From SAR202 cluster bacterium (GTDB lineage: Bacteria > Chloroflexota > Dehalococcoidia > Lucifugimonadales > Lucifugimonadaceae), in contig VGZT01000003.1 in the NCBI GenBank assembly GCA_016872495.1, positions 1 to 64,000 of the forward strand: a DNA stretch of 64,000 nt, read 5' to 3'. Positions 1-8,924 of the stretch are shown here, piece after piece. The stretch's first letter is position 1, and each line of letters opens with the position of its first letter. The notes beneath the pieces are model-generated. The model was not told the DNA's origin. It worked only from the letters and a program-made list of their open reading frames with translations, and did not search any database. The translations under genes were made by a program, and so were the position numbers.

Positions 1-1
1 T

Positions 2-105
2 GGCAGGACCCTCACCCGGCCTGGCGGCCACCCTCTCCCCAATGGGGCGAGGGGCAGGACCCTCACCCGGCCTGGCGGCCACCCTCTCCCCAATGGGGCG
101 AGGGG
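2..105. repeat. 51-bp tandem duplication with internal hairpin, next to the trxA 3' end
   Basis: Two near-identical copies of a 51-bp GC-rich unit lie head to tail (about 2-53 and 53-105). Each copy contains CCCTCTCCCC and GGGGCGAGGG around AAT, an imperfect stem with one mismatch. Units of this kind (CCCTCACCC/CCTCTCCCC) resemble interspersed palindromic repeats found in many genomes. The element starts directly downstream of the trxA stop, so it may also end or stabilise that transcript. The left end may continue outside the window. Confidence 0.75.
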
Positions 106-117
106 TGCTGGGCGTCG

Positions 118-444
118 TCAGGCGATCGCGGCCTCGAGCCGCTGCTGAAGCATGCTCTTCGGTACCGCTCCAACGACCTGACCCACCGGCTTGCCGCCCT
201 TGAAGATCAGCATCGTAGGAATACTGCGGATCCCGTACTTGCCGGCCGTCTCCGGATTGGCGTCCACGTCCAGCTTGGTGATCTTGACCTTGCCGTCATA
301 GGTAGTAGCCAACTCCTCGACGACCGGGGCGATCATCTTGCACGGACCGCACCACTCGGCCCAGAAGTCCACGAGGACCGGGAGGGTCGACTTGAGGACT
401 TCCTGGTCGAAGTTCTGGTCGGTCACGTTTGTTGGCTTTGGCAT
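118..444 (-). CDS. trxA: Thioredoxin
   Basis: Cytoplasmic disulfide reductase of 108 aa. The active site WCGPC lies in [15 protein letters not shown], and the cis-proline loop [11 protein letters not shown] follows, both diagnostic of classical thioredoxin and at the usual spacing. The reading frame extends upstream, but I chose the ATG giving MPKPTNVTD because GGAG lies about 10 nt before it, and because this start gives the normal family length. The gene is divergent from the pterin dehydratase gene across about 155 bp, so each probably has its own promoter. Confidence in function is very high; the start could be nine residues earlier. Confidence 0.95.
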   Translation of the reverse strand: MPKPTNVTDQNFDQEVLKSTLPVLVDFWAEWCGPCKMIAPVVEELATTYDGKVKITKLDVDANPETAGKYGIRSIPTMLIFKGGKPVGQVVGAVPKSMLQQRLEAAIA

Positions 445-599
445 TCTCTGCATACTCCGTTCTTGCGATGCCCCGCGTCCCCGTCGCATCCTGACCTGAA
501 AAGCTAGATTCTAGCAACCAGGCGCCGGATTCTAGCGGGATGACTGGCACAAATATTCGATTCGCGGTTACGTAATTCGTCGCGAGAGGGGAGCAACCT

Positions 600-944
600 A
601 TGACAAGACTGACTGCCGAGAAGTGCGTCGCATGCCGCGCCGACTCCCCCCGCGTGACCGCGGATGAGATACGTGAACTGAAGCCCCAGATTCCGGAATG
701 GAAGGTGGTCCGGCTCGACGACATCGAGCGCCTGGAACGGACCTTCAAGTTCGACAATTTTCAGAAGGCGCTCGACTTCACCAACGCGGTCGGAGCAATG
801 GCAGAGGCGGAGGACCATCATCCGAAGCTGACTACTGAATGGGGCCGCGTAAACGTGATGTGGTGGACGCACAAGATCCGCGGCCTGCACCGGAACGACC
901 TCGTTGCTGCGGCGAAGACCGACCAGATCTACGCGAAGAAGTAG
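600..944 (+). CDS. phhB: 4a-hydroxytetrahydrobiopterin dehydratase (PCD/DCoH family)
   Basis: A 114-aa protein of the pterin-4a-carbinolamine dehydratase family, which dehydrates 4a-hydroxytetrahydrobiopterin to recycle the cofactor of aromatic amino acid hydroxylases. The family signature EDHHPKL followed by WGRVNVMWWTHKIRGL and a late Asp (NDL) is complete, which supports an active enzyme. The N-terminal segment has CVAC, an optional cysteine pair seen in some members. AGGGGAG precedes the ATG by a good distance. No hydroxylase is in the window, so the partner is unknown; in such genomes the family is also linked to molybdopterin or folate metabolism. Confidence 0.9.
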   Translation: MTRLTAEKCVACRADSPRVTADEIRELKPQIPEWKVVRLDDIERLERTFKFDNFQKALDFTNAVGAMAEAEDHHPKLTTEWGRVNVMWWTHKIRGLHRNDLVAAAKTDQIYAKK

Positions 945-949
945 GCCCG

Positions 950-1531
950 TCAGCCCTGGGCGCGGAGAAGCAAGCCGTCCAGGAACCGCCCTACTTCCTC
1001 GCCCGACCGCAGCACGATGATCCTCGGCCGGCCGTTCGACTCGGCGATGACTTGCTGGATTCGCCGCGGGCTTGAACGCCAGGCGCGAACCGTGTACCAG
1101 ACCACCGAATTTGGACTGCACAGGGTCCACCAGACAGGCTCCCGGTTGCCATTCCAGTGAACTTCTCGCCTCACGGCCCGCCTGATCGTCCGGCGCACCA
1201 GCCGCATGAAGACGGTCCTGAACGGCAGCCGAAGCCAGACGATCGTGTCCGCCCGCTGGACTACTACGTCCATCACCTTGGCCGTGTAGTTCCCGTCGCA
1301 GACCCAGCCATCCCGCGCGTCGGCGAGCCGCTTCATCACCGTCGATCTGAACTCCCCGCGCGGCATCTCCGCCCGGTTGGGAAGGTAATAGATGGCATCC
1401 AGCTCGATCACCGGCAGCCTGAGGCGGTCGCCGATCTCGACGGCGGTCTTGCTCTTGCCCGACCCGGACGGCCCGACGACCATGATTCGCCGGCCTGCCG
1501 GGAGCTCAGGCGGCCTACCTGTTGTTTCCAT
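950..1531 (-). CDS. P-loop kinase-like protein (AAA_18/adenylate-kinase-like, FlaR type)
   Basis: A 193-aa P-loop NTPase. Walker A is GPSGSGKSK near residues 20-28, followed by ELDAIYYLPN, where small-molecule or adenylate-kinase-like ATPases place a substrate-binding Asp. Then come a GWVCDGNY segment and an ADTIVWLRLPF strand-helix. This order is typical of proteins annotated as DNA topology modulation protein FlaR or adenylate-kinase-like; their substrate is not firmly known. The middle is Arg-rich (RRTIRRAVRREVHW), as in the lid of such kinases. It ends six bases from the convergent dehydratase gene. Function beyond nucleotide-dependent phosphotransfer is not assigned. Confidence 0.75.
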   Translation of the reverse strand: METTGRPPELPAGRRIMVVGPSGSGKSKTAVEIGDRLRLPVIELDAIYYLPNRAEMPRGEFRSTVMKRLADARDGWVCDGNYTAKVMDVVVQRADTIVWLRLPFRTVFMRLVRRTIRRAVRREVHWNGNREPVWWTLCSPNSVVWYTVRAWRSSPRRIQQVIAESNGRPRIIVLRSGEEVGRFLDGLLLRAQG

Positions 1532-1598
1532 CGGTTGTATTGTTACCGAACCGGTCGCTCAGAGTTGACGGCTGGCCAGCGCCATTGATGGAGCTCCG

Positions 1599-2201
1599 AT
1601 GAATACAACCCAGAGCAAGGATGCGGCGGGAATAACGGTCCTGGATGCAATCCGCCGTCGCAGAAACGTGCGGGAGTTCCAGGACCGGCCTGTGTCGAAG
1701 GCAGCCATCGAAAAGATGCTCGACGCCGCTCGCTGGGCGCCGAACCATCGTCTCACCTTCCCATGGCGATTCTTCGTGCTGGAGAAGGGCGGCAAGGTAC
1801 GGGCGGCGGTGGCCGAGCTAACGCGGCGGTGGACCTACGAAAACAATCCGCAACTCCCGGAAAAGAAGCGGATCGAGACCGCCGGAGCGTCTGCCGAAGA
1901 AGTCAGCAACGTCCCGGCGTTCGTGATCGTCTACTCAGCCTCGGGGCCCAACGAAGAAGTGACGCGTGAGAACTACGCGACCACCTGCATCGCCGTTCAG
2001 AACATGCAGCTGGCGGCCATGACCGAGGGACTCGCGGTCGGCTGGTCAACCGGCAAGCCCACTCGCCACGTGGACCTGCCCCGCACCCTTGGCGCAGACC
2101 CATCGTGGCAGATGGTGGGCGCATTGTTCATCGGCTTTCCTGCGAGCGAACCTCGCCCCCAGCGACCCGAGGCGTCGGAACACACGGTCTGGCTCCCGTA
2201 G
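1599..2201 (+). CDS. Nitroreductase-family FMN oxidoreductase
   Basis: A 200-aa NAD(P)H-dependent flavoprotein of the nitroreductase superfamily. The N-terminal RRRRNVREFQDRPV is the FMN-phosphate-binding Arg/Ser-type motif. AARWAPNHRLTFPWRF is the equivalent of the family 'APS..N.QPW' region, here with H-R in place of N-x-Q. The late segment GLAVGWSTGK is the second flavin loop. Members reduce nitroaromatics, quinones or enones; the physiological substrate cannot be read from sequence. It stands alone, and the pspC-like gene follows 12 bp later in the same direction. Confidence 0.88.
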   Translation: MNTTQSKDAAGITVLDAIRRRRNVREFQDRPVSKAAIEKMLDAARWAPNHRLTFPWRFFVLEKGGKVRAAVAELTRRWTYENNPQLPEKKRIETAGASAEEVSNVPAFVIVYSASGPNEEVTRENYATTCIAVQNMQLAAMTEGLAVGWSTGKPTRHVDLPRTLGADPSWQMVGALFIGFPASEPRPQRPEASEHTVWLP

Positions 2202-2213
2202 CCTGAGGTCGCC

Positions 2214-2683
2214 ATGGCGCCACGCGGGCTGCAGAGAAGTTCGGACGATCGCATGCTCTTCGGCGTCGCGGGCGGGCTGGCCGACTGTTTCGACATCGAC
2301 CCCGTCCTGGTCCGCGTCGGGTTCGTAATCGCGGGTCTCCGTAGCGGAATTGGCGTCATCGCCTACGTCATCCCGGCCATACTCACACCGCGCGCGGGCG
2401 CCAGTCCGGTCGACGCCGGACAAGCGGCGCGCGAAAGCATTGCAGGGGTCCCCGACGAAGCGGTGGAAGTGGGACGATGCCGGCAGGCCAGCGCGCCCCG
2501 CGACCGCCAAGACCGGTCCCTTTTCATGATCGGCACACTGATCGTGATCGTCGGCTACCTCTGGCTATTCGTCACGATCGGAGCCTGCTCTGGATCACCA
2601 GGATCGTTGCGCTCTGGTTCCGCCCGGCCCTGGCGATTGCGATCGTTATCGTGTTGATAGTGGCAGCAACCAGACGGAGGTAA
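2214..2683 (+). pseudogene. PspC-domain membrane protein, interrupted by a frameshift
   Basis: The first frame (from the ATG at 2214) encodes a PspC domain: RSSDDRMLFGVAGGLADCF, DIDPVLVRVGFVIAG and a transmembrane segment ending AYVIPAILTPR. After a charged linker comes a second membrane helix, MIGTLIVIVGYLWLFVTIG. At about 2580 the expected C-terminal helix is in another frame, where ALWFRPALAIAIVIVLIVA followed by basic residues and TAA at 2681-2683 completes the usual PspC architecture. Left unshifted, the frame runs to 2657 with a Ser/Arg-rich tail unlike the family. Either the gene is broken or one base is wrong in the assembly. Confidence 0.75.
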
Positions 2684-2761
2684 CCGGGTAGTCTTCTGGC
2701 CCGGTTGAGACTCTTTAACCAGAAGGACCTTGGAGCACATACGAAGGGATAGCAGAACGAG

Positions 2762-3604
2762 ATGCGCGCGATCGACATGCATGTCCATGTCCCCCGGCAG
2801 CCTGGCAACCCCGACATGGTTGTCGAGGGCCAGATCCGCCGCTACTTCCGCATGAAGGACGTCCCTACCGATCCGGCGGTAATGGCGGCCAGGTATCGGG
2901 AGCTCGATGTCTTTGGAGTCGTCTTTTCGATCGATTCGCAGACCGCGCTCGGCGACGCGGTGGATACCAACGACTATGTCGCGTCGATCGTCAAAGCTCA
3001 TCCCGAGCAGTTCATGGGGTTCGCGACCGTAGATCCCTGGAAGGGCAAGGCCGCGATCTATGAGCTGGAACGGGCGGTAACGGAGCTCGGGCTACGGGGA
3101 CTGAAATTACACCCGATCCAGCAGGCTTTCTTCCCGGACGACCAGAAGTTCTACCCGCTGTACGAAAAGGCTGCGGCGCTCAAGATACCGATCCTGCTTC
3201 ACTCCGGGTTCGCGGCCGCGGGGGCCGGGATGCCGGGTGGCGCCGGGTTGAAACTGAAGCACAGCAAGCCGATCCCGCACATCGACGATATCGCGGCTGA
3301 CTTCCCATCGCTGACCGTGATCATGGCGCACCCGGCGTGGCCTTGGATCGACGAGCAGATCGCGGTCGCCCTGCACAAGCCCAACGTGTATATCGACCTC
3401 TCGGGCTGGGCGCCAAAATACATCCCCGAAGCGCTGATACGCGAGGCCAACGGACGCCTGCGCGACAAGGTCCTCTTCGGCTCGGACTACCCGTACCTGC
3501 CGCCCGACCGGTGGCTCAAGGAGTTCGCCGAGCTAACGATCAAGGAAGAAGTCAGGCCGAAGATCCTGCTCGAGAACGCGAAGCGGGTCCTGGGTATCCC
3601 CTAG
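2762..3604 (+). CDS. Amidohydrolase-family (Amidohydro_2) hydrolase/decarboxylase
   Basis: A 280-aa TIM-barrel metal-dependent hydrolase of the Amidohydro_2 (ACMSD/2-pyrone-dicarboxylate lactonase-like) group. It starts with the metal-binding HVH of MHVHVPRQP. It continues with GLRGLKLHPIQQAF (His on strand 4-5), PILLHSGF (His), MAHPAWPW (His) and LFGSDYPYLPP (catalytic Asp). All expected ligands are visible, so it should be active. Family members hydrolyse or decarboxylate small aromatic or carboxylic acids; the exact substrate is unknown. It fits the window's catabolic theme (enolases, CoA-transferase, SDRs) but is a single-gene unit. Confidence 0.88.
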   Translation: MRAIDMHVHVPRQPGNPDMVVEGQIRRYFRMKDVPTDPAVMAARYRELDVFGVVFSIDSQTALGDAVDTNDYVASIVKAHPEQFMGFATVDPWKGKAAIYELERAVTELGLRGLKLHPIQQAFFPDDQKFYPLYEKAAALKIPILLHSGFAAAGAGMPGGAGLKLKHSKPIPHIDDIAADFPSLTVIMAHPAWPWIDEQIAVALHKPNVYIDLSGWAPKYIPEALIREANGRLRDKVLFGSDYPYLPPDRWLKEFAELTIKEEVRPKILLENAKRVLGIP

Positions 3605-4270
3605 AGGCCCTGCCGAGATGGGGTCGCGGGTACTCGATTCGAGGAGGAAGCTCAGGCAGCAACGCAACCGGCGGGCACCACCGGACTACGCAATTCACCT
3701 CCAAGGCCGCGTCCGACCAGAACCCGGCATGGTCGCCTGATGGCCAGCGCATCGTCTACCGGTACGGCCGAGGCGGCAACCGCGACATCCATGCCATCGA
3801 CGTTCACGGCGCAAACGAGTCGTGGCTGACCGAGCGGCAAATTCCTGGACCAGGTGCCCGACTGGTGCGATCGGCAAGCCGGCGCTCACATGAGCAATCC
3901 GGCATGCTGCTCCCGGAATACGGGTTCCAGCCACCGTCGGGGAGCAGGAAGCGGCGATGGCCCAGGATCCCCGGATGCTGCGCCTGGCGGCATCACGACT
4001 GTGCCACGCGTAGGAACGCACAGGTTCGCGCACCACTGCGTGAGCCCGGAAGGGATGCTGAACGAAACTGGCCGGGCTGCGCTTCTGGCAGGGCCGCTGG
4101 CGCATGTTCCATCAGGCGTATCCGCCGGAAGACCCGCGTCAGCACTGGGCACACGCGGGCGGCTTCACGAGGTTGAAGCAGCCCCAGTGCCCTACGATCC
4201 GGCCATCTGGGGCTCCGGCGTGTTCAAAGCTGATTCGAAACGGAACCCTGGACCCGACCGTTTGATACCG
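3605..4270. other. Non-coding or decayed stretch between amidohydrolase and nuoG-like gene
   Basis: No intact gene is convincing here. It contains a TolB/PD40-like fragment (listed separately) and, at about 4067-4264 on the plus strand, a 66-codon open frame without a clear start. That frame includes LAGLRFWQGRWRMFHQ and AYPPEDPRQHWAHAGG, which look protein-like in composition but which I do not recognise. Frames around both are broken by stops. The simplest reading is remnants of one or more degraded genes. Confidence 0.5.
3685..3850 (+). pseudogene. Relic of a TolB-like (PD40) beta-propeller repeat
   Basis: One reading frame encodes FTSKAASDQNPAWSPDGQRI followed by VYRYGRGGNRDIHAIDVHGA and a final LT. 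This is a nearly complete PD40/WD40-like repeat of the TolB propeller family (pattern: LT...D..PAWSPDG.RI.F...R.G..DI...D.dG....LT). No start codon or signal peptide precedes it, and the frame loses all similarity after about 3840. Propeller proteins have several such repeats, so this single unit is best read as a decayed gene fragment. Confidence 0.6.
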
Positions 4271-7072
4271 CTAGTCCGCCGCGGTTGCAGCCACCGGGGC
4301 CTTCGTGACCACTACCTGCCGCAGTGGCAGCCCGCGCACGCGGGGCGCCGGGTCCGGGTGCTGCGAATGCTCCACGTCGCTTGCCACTGACGCGAACAGG
4401 GTCGTGATCGCGATCATGCCTCGATGCGGGCTGGTGAGGCGGGCAATGCCGGTAAACAGGTCGCTACCGCCATCTGCGCGGGGGCGCGACCGCACATCGA
4501 CAAGATCGCCGGCAGCGATCCCGAGTGCGCGGGCGTCCTCCGGGTGCAGTTCGACGATCTCGTCCCGGCTCAACTGATTCAGCTCGTCGGCCTTTGTGAT
4601 CCTGACGTCCCTGGTCGGGTCCTGCAGGACGCGGCCATGGGCGAGCAGTAACGGGAACTCCCTGTCGGGCTGAGCGTCCATGGCCGTCATCGTCACGGCC
4701 CTGAACTGCGGCTTCGATTCGTTCGCCTCGTTGTACAGGACGGGCGTCCCGGCGTGGTCGCTGGCCCAGACCGGCCACTGCAGGCTCCGGTCGGCAAGCC
4801 GTTCCGGCGTGATGCCCTTGTAGACATCGACGAGTCCGGTGAGCTCGGCGAGGACGGACGACGACGATTCGAACTCGAATCCTGCGGAGCCGGTTGCCTG
4901 GCCAATCGCGGCCAGTGCCTGCCAGCCGGGGCGCTCCTCGCCGGTCAGGGCCATTCCGGGACGCAGCAATTGGACCCTGCGCTCCAGGTTGGTGTAGGTG
5001 CCGCTGATCTCGGTGTAGGTCGCGGCCGGCAGCAGGACGTCGGCCTGGCTCGCGATCTCGGACATGACGTAGTCGGAAACGACCAGGAATTCGAGGTTGC
5101 CCACGGCGGCCTGGACGTCGCCGAGGAGGTCAGATTTCGGTGGTATGCCGTCGGCCATGACGATCGCGGCTTTGATCTGGCCACCGGCCATCGCTTCGAA
5201 CATCACGTTGGTGCCCAAGCCGGTCTCGGAAGGAACTTCGACACCCCAGCTCTCGGCGATTCGCTTGCGGTCCTCGGCGCGATCGATGCGCCGGTGCCCG
5301 GGTAGCAAACTCGGAGTGCAGCCCACGTCGAGCGCACCCTGGGTATTCGCACCGTGGTACAGCGGGAACAAGCCGCCGCCCCGTACGCCGAGGTTGCCGG
5401 TCGCCATGGCGAGATTGGCCGCCGCCTGCACCAGGTTGGCCCGGTCGGCCCTGCCGATGGTGTCCGCGCCGTACACGATCGCCGCCGGCCGCACCGCACC
5501 GTACGCCCTTGCTGCTGCGCGGATGGCATCGGCGGGCACCCCGGTGACTGACGAGATTCGAACGAGGTCGAAGTCCCACAGCTTCTGCTTGAGGTCCCCG
5601 ATTCCCCCTGCGTTGTTGACGCCGGGGTTCTTGTCCTCGAGCGACTCCTCAAACACGACGCGCAGGATCGCCCCGAGCAACGCTACTTCGGTCCCGGGTC
5701 TCGGCCGGAGCCAGTGCGCCGCATAGCGCGTCAACTCGGTCTCCCGGGGATCGATCACGATGAGACTCGCCCCCGCCCGGGTCGCCTTCTTGATCGGGAC
5801 CGCCAGGACGTTCTGCTCCTCGGTCGGGTTTCCCGACACGACGAGGATCGCCTTCGACTTTTCGAGTTCCCAGATCGAGTTGGTCGCAGCCGGGTGGCCA
5901 AGTACGTTCTGGAGCGATTCGGTCAGCTCCGGCACCACGTTCAGCGCGGAATCGACGTTATTGGTCTTGAGCGCAACGCGCGCCAGCTTCTGCGCGACGT
6001 AGTGGTCCTCGTTGGTGCCGCGCGGGGAAGAAATGACGCCCACCTGAGCCGGCTTGTACTTGAGCAGCCCCACCGTGATGCGCTCGAGGGCCTGCTCCCA
6101 GGTCGTGCGCTGCAACTGGCCTTCGACGCGGACCATCGGATAGCGAACCCGGCCAGGATGGTTCGGGTAGTCAGTGGCGAACTTGCCCTTGAAACAGGCC
6201 ATGCCCATGTTCGCGGCGCCGGCGAAGTCGCCTCGCACCCGGATCACCTTGTTGCGCTTGTTGACATCCATGAATACCTGGCAGCCGACCGGGCAGTTCG
6301 GGCACACCGTGTTGACCGACTTCACGGCCTTGTCCCACTTGTAGTCCCGCTCGACCAGGGCCCCGGTGGGACATACATCGATGCACGCCCCACAGAACTC
6401 GCAGCCGGACTCGAGCAACGACGACCCATGCGACGTGCCAACAATCGTCCTGCCCGAGCGTGAGATCAGCGAGAGAGCGGAGTCGACCCTCACTTCTTCG
6501 CAGACCCTGACACAGCGGGCACACACGATGCACAGGTTGTAATCGCGGTCGTAGAAGGGGTCGTCCACGTGTATCGGCAGGTTGCGATTGTGGTACTGGA
6601 GCGGGGTTTCCATCTCCAGCTGTGCGCTGCGGACCGTGTCCTTGAGCTCGCATCGCTCGTTCTTCGGGCATGCCACGCAGCGGTCATTGACGCGCACGTG
6701 TCTCAGGCAGATGTCCTGGGACCCACACAACTCGATCCGGTGGCACGTGAGACACCCGTGCGGGTGCTCGGTCATCAGCAGGTCCAGGATGCCCTTGCGC
6801 AGCTCAGCAATGTGCTTTGGCTGGGTGTTGACGACCATGTCCTTGGAGACCGGGGCGGTGCACGAGGCAAGCGTGGCCTTGCGGGGACCTTGCGGTGAGG
6901 GCGTTTCGACCTCGACCACACACACGCGGCAGGCGCCGTATGGCTTCATCGTCGGGAAGTAGCACAGGTAGGGGATGTAGACGCCGGCGTCTATCGCGGC
7001 CTGGAGTACCGTTTGGCCGGGCTTCGCAGCGACCTCCTGGCCGTCGATCGTGAATGTGATTGGATCCGGCAT
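4271..7072 (-). CDS. NuoG/FdhA-like molybdopterin oxidoreductase, catalytic Cys absent
   Basis: A 933-aa iron-sulfur molybdopterin-family subunit. The N-terminal [2Fe-2S] domain has C37, C48, C51 and C71. The NuoG-type H103-x3-C107-x2-C110-x5-C116 motif and an extra Cys-rich insert follow. A two-[4Fe-4S] ferredoxin module (CIVCARCVRVC and CEFCGACIDVCPTG) comes next, then the bis-MGD fold with its own cluster (CPNCPVGC and MACFKGK). In formate dehydrogenases NNVD is followed by a loop with catalytic Sec/Cys-His; here it reads NNVDSALNVVPEL, with neither residue. It is the last gene of the nuoE-nuoF-nuoG-like operon, 104 bp after nuoF. It probably passes electrons in a diaphorase-type complex, but formate oxidation looks unlikely. 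No membrane subunits of complex I are nearby. Confidence 0.85.
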   Translation of the reverse strand: MPDPITFTIDGQEVAAKPGQTVLQAAIDAGVYIPYLCYFPTMKPYGACRVCVVEVETPSPQGPRKATLASCTAPVSKDMVVNTQPKHIAELRKGILDLLMTEHPHGCLTCHRIELCGSQDICLRHVRVNDRCVACPKNERCELKDTVRSAQLEMETPLQYHNRNLPIHVDDPFYDRDYNLCIVCARCVRVCEEVRVDSALSLISRSGRTIVGTSHGSSLLESGCEFCGACIDVCPTGALVERDYKWDKAVKSVNTVCPNCPVGCQVFMDVNKRNKVIRVRGDFAGAANMGMACFKGKFATDYPNHPGRVRYPMVRVEGQLQRTTWEQALERITVGLLKYKPAQVGVISSPRGTNEDHYVAQKLARVALKTNNVDSALNVVPELTESLQNVLGHPAATNSIWELEKSKAILVVSGNPTEEQNVLAVPIKKATRAGASLIVIDPRETELTRYAAHWLRPRPGTEVALLGAILRVVFEESLEDKNPGVNNAGGIGDLKQKLWDFDLVRISSVTGVPADAIRAAARAYGAVRPAAIVYGADTIGRADRANLVQAAANLAMATGNLGVRGGGLFPLYHGANTQGALDVGCTPSLLPGHRRIDRAEDRKRIAESWGVEVPSETGLGTNVMFEAMAGGQIKAAIVMADGIPPKSDLLGDVQAAVGNLEFLVVSDYVMSEIASQADVLLPAATYTEISGTYTNLERRVQLLRPGMALTGEERPGWQALAAIGQATGSAGFEFESSSSVLAELTGLVDVYKGITPERLADRSLQWPVWASDHAGTPVLYNEANESKPQFRAVTMTAMDAQPDREFPLLLAHGRVLQDPTRDVRITKADELNQLSRDEIVELHPEDARALGIAAGDLVDVRSRPRADGGSDLFTGIARLTSPHRGMIAITTLFASVASDVEHSQHPDPAPRVRGLPLRQVVVTKAPVAATAAD

Positions 7073-7175
7073 CAGTCTTCCTTGTCCAGGGTTGTTGATG
7101 GTCGGGCTGGCGTTGCCCTTCTGGCGGGCTCACGCCACGGTCGGGCAGGTCCGCCGATGCCGGCGTTCCCGGTCG

Positions 7176-8900
7176 TCAAGGCCGCGTCCTGGTAGGAACG
7201 ATCATGGTGCCATCGGCGAACGCACCGACGGGCCCCTTGTGGTCCTTCACCAGTTCGTCGAATTCGGCCGCAAAGTACTTGAATGCCGAGAGGATCGGGT
7301 TGTAGCCAAGCTGACCGTGTCCGCAGAGCGAACCGACTTTCATGCTTTGCCCGATGCGCTCCATCAGTTCCCGGTCGCCTGCCCTGGCCTTGTTCTGGCA
7401 GATGCGATCCAGCACCTCGACCATGTGGGTAGTTCCCAGGCGGCACGGGAAGCACTTTCCGCATGACTCGAACTGGTTGAACGCAACCAGGTTCCGGGTC
7501 AGGTCGACCACGTTGACATCATCGCTGCCTACGATGATGCCACCCGAGCCGAGGATCGCCCCGGTCTTCGACATCGCGTCGAAATCGATCTGCACGTCGA
7601 AGTCGGATTCACCCAGTACACCGCCGAGTGGCCCGCCGGTCTGGAGGACCTTGATGCGCTTGCCGGCCGGCGGGCCTCCAGCGATTTGGTTCAGAACCTC
7701 GCGAATCGTCATGCCCATCGGCAGCTCGTACATGCCGGGGCGTTGAATCTCGCCGGTGATGCACAGGATCGCGGTGCCGGCGCTTCCCGGGGTGCCCACG
7801 CCTTTGAACCAGGCGCCGCCATTGGCGATGATCTGTGGCACGTACGAGAGCGTCTTGACGTTGTTGATGTTGCTCGGCTTCTGCCAGAGGCCCGCCTGCG
7901 CCGGGAACGGCGGGCGGTAGCGCGGCATGGAGCGCTTGCCTTCTATCGCCTCCATGAGCGCCGTTTCCTCGCCGGCGACGTACGAGTCGCCCGTCAGGGC
8001 AACCTCGACGTCGTAGCTGAAGTTCGACCCCAGGATGTTCTTCCCCAGGAGCCCTGCGTCGTAGGCGTCCTGCACGGCCTTGCGGGCCGCCTCGATCGGC
8101 TCCTCGTGCCCCTGCCTGATGAAGATCACGCCGTTCGAGGAGGTCGTGGCGTAGCCGGCGAGGATCAGGCCCTCGAGAAGCGTGTGGGGATCGCTCTCTA
8201 GAACGCCCTTGTCGTTGAATGCTCCGGGATCGCCTTCCTCGCAGTTGCAGAGGATGTACTTGACCGGTGACTTGTTGCCTGCAAGGAAGCTCCACTTCGT
8301 ACCGGTCGGGAATGCGGCACCGCCCCGCCCTCGCAGCCCCGAGTTCTTTACTTCGTCGAGAACCTGCGCCGGCGTCATGCCTGTGAGGGCCTTGTCGAGC
8401 GCCGCGTATCCGCCATTCGCGACGTACTGGAGTAGATCGCGCGGATCGATGTGCCCGCTGTTGCGGGTGGCGATCCGGACCTGCCGCTTCATCGTCGGCA
8501 GATCGTTGAGGTCTGGCACGCCTGCGAGGCCGCTCCCACCCGGCGCCGGCACCTGCGCAAATGCCAGTGAAGCCTCGGGCACCCCGTGGGCGATGTGCGT
8601 CTGGACGATCTCCGCGGCTTTCTCGGGCGTCACATTGGCATAGAAGATCCGGTCCCCGCCGGGGAGCTGCACGTCGACCAGAGGCTCCGCGTAGCAGAGC
8701 CCCAGCATGCCGACGCGCGTCACATTGGCGCGGCGATTGGCCTTCTCAATCGCCTTGTTGAGCGCGAGCGTGACTTCGTGGGCCCCGGCGGCCTCGCCGG
8801 AGACGCCGCCACCTACCCTGATCCACGGCAGCGCGCCGGCGGTGAGTTCGTTCCAGCGTTGCTGAGCCCTGGTCTTGAGCTGTTCGAACGGTGCTGTCAT
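7176..8900 (-). CDS. NuoF-like NADH-binding flavoprotein subunit
   Basis: A 574-aa homologue of NuoF/HydB/HylB. The core holds the NADH/FMN glycine-rich segment SGLRGRGGAAFPTGTKW, the FMN-binding CNCEEGDPGAFNDK, and YVAGEETALMEAIEG. The C-terminal [4Fe-4S] motif ESCGKCFPCRLGT is present with its distal Cys in SLCGHGQ. It lacks the extra C-terminal ferredoxin domain of many bifurcating hydrogenase HydB proteins. Residues 1-110 correspond to the thioredoxin-like [2Fe-2S] domain, but the cysteines are mostly gone: IRVGGGVSG where C-x-G-x-C is expected, and GMLGLCYAEP with one Cys left. So this domain probably binds no cluster. Second gene of the operon, 24 bp after nuoE. Confidence 0.9.
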   Translation of the reverse strand: MTAPFEQLKTRAQQRWNELTAGALPWIRVGGGVSGEAAGAHEVTLALNKAIEKANRRANVTRVGMLGLCYAEPLVDVQLPGGDRIFYANVTPEKAAEIVQTHIAHGVPEASLAFAQVPAPGGSGLAGVPDLNDLPTMKRQVRIATRNSGHIDPRDLLQYVANGGYAALDKALTGMTPAQVLDEVKNSGLRGRGGAAFPTGTKWSFLAGNKSPVKYILCNCEEGDPGAFNDKGVLESDPHTLLEGLILAGYATTSSNGVIFIRQGHEEPIEAARKAVQDAYDAGLLGKNILGSNFSYDVEVALTGDSYVAGEETALMEAIEGKRSMPRYRPPFPAQAGLWQKPSNINNVKTLSYVPQIIANGGAWFKGVGTPGSAGTAILCITGEIQRPGMYELPMGMTIREVLNQIAGGPPAGKRIKVLQTGGPLGGVLGESDFDVQIDFDAMSKTGAILGSGGIIVGSDDVNVVDLTRNLVAFNQFESCGKCFPCRLGTTHMVEVLDRICQNKARAGDRELMERIGQSMKVGSLCGHGQLGYNPILSAFKYFAAEFDELVKDHKGPVGAFADGTMIVPTRTRP

Positions 8901-8924
8901 TGGCCCCTCGTGATGCCTTGCCGC

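Noticed and set aside
2-105. CRISPR array
   Set aside because: Only two abutting copies with no spacers and no cas genes.
4271-7072. Selenocysteine in the NuoG/FdhA-like protein
   Set aside because: There is no in-frame TGA. The position that would hold Sec/Cys reads as ordinary residues (NVVPEL).
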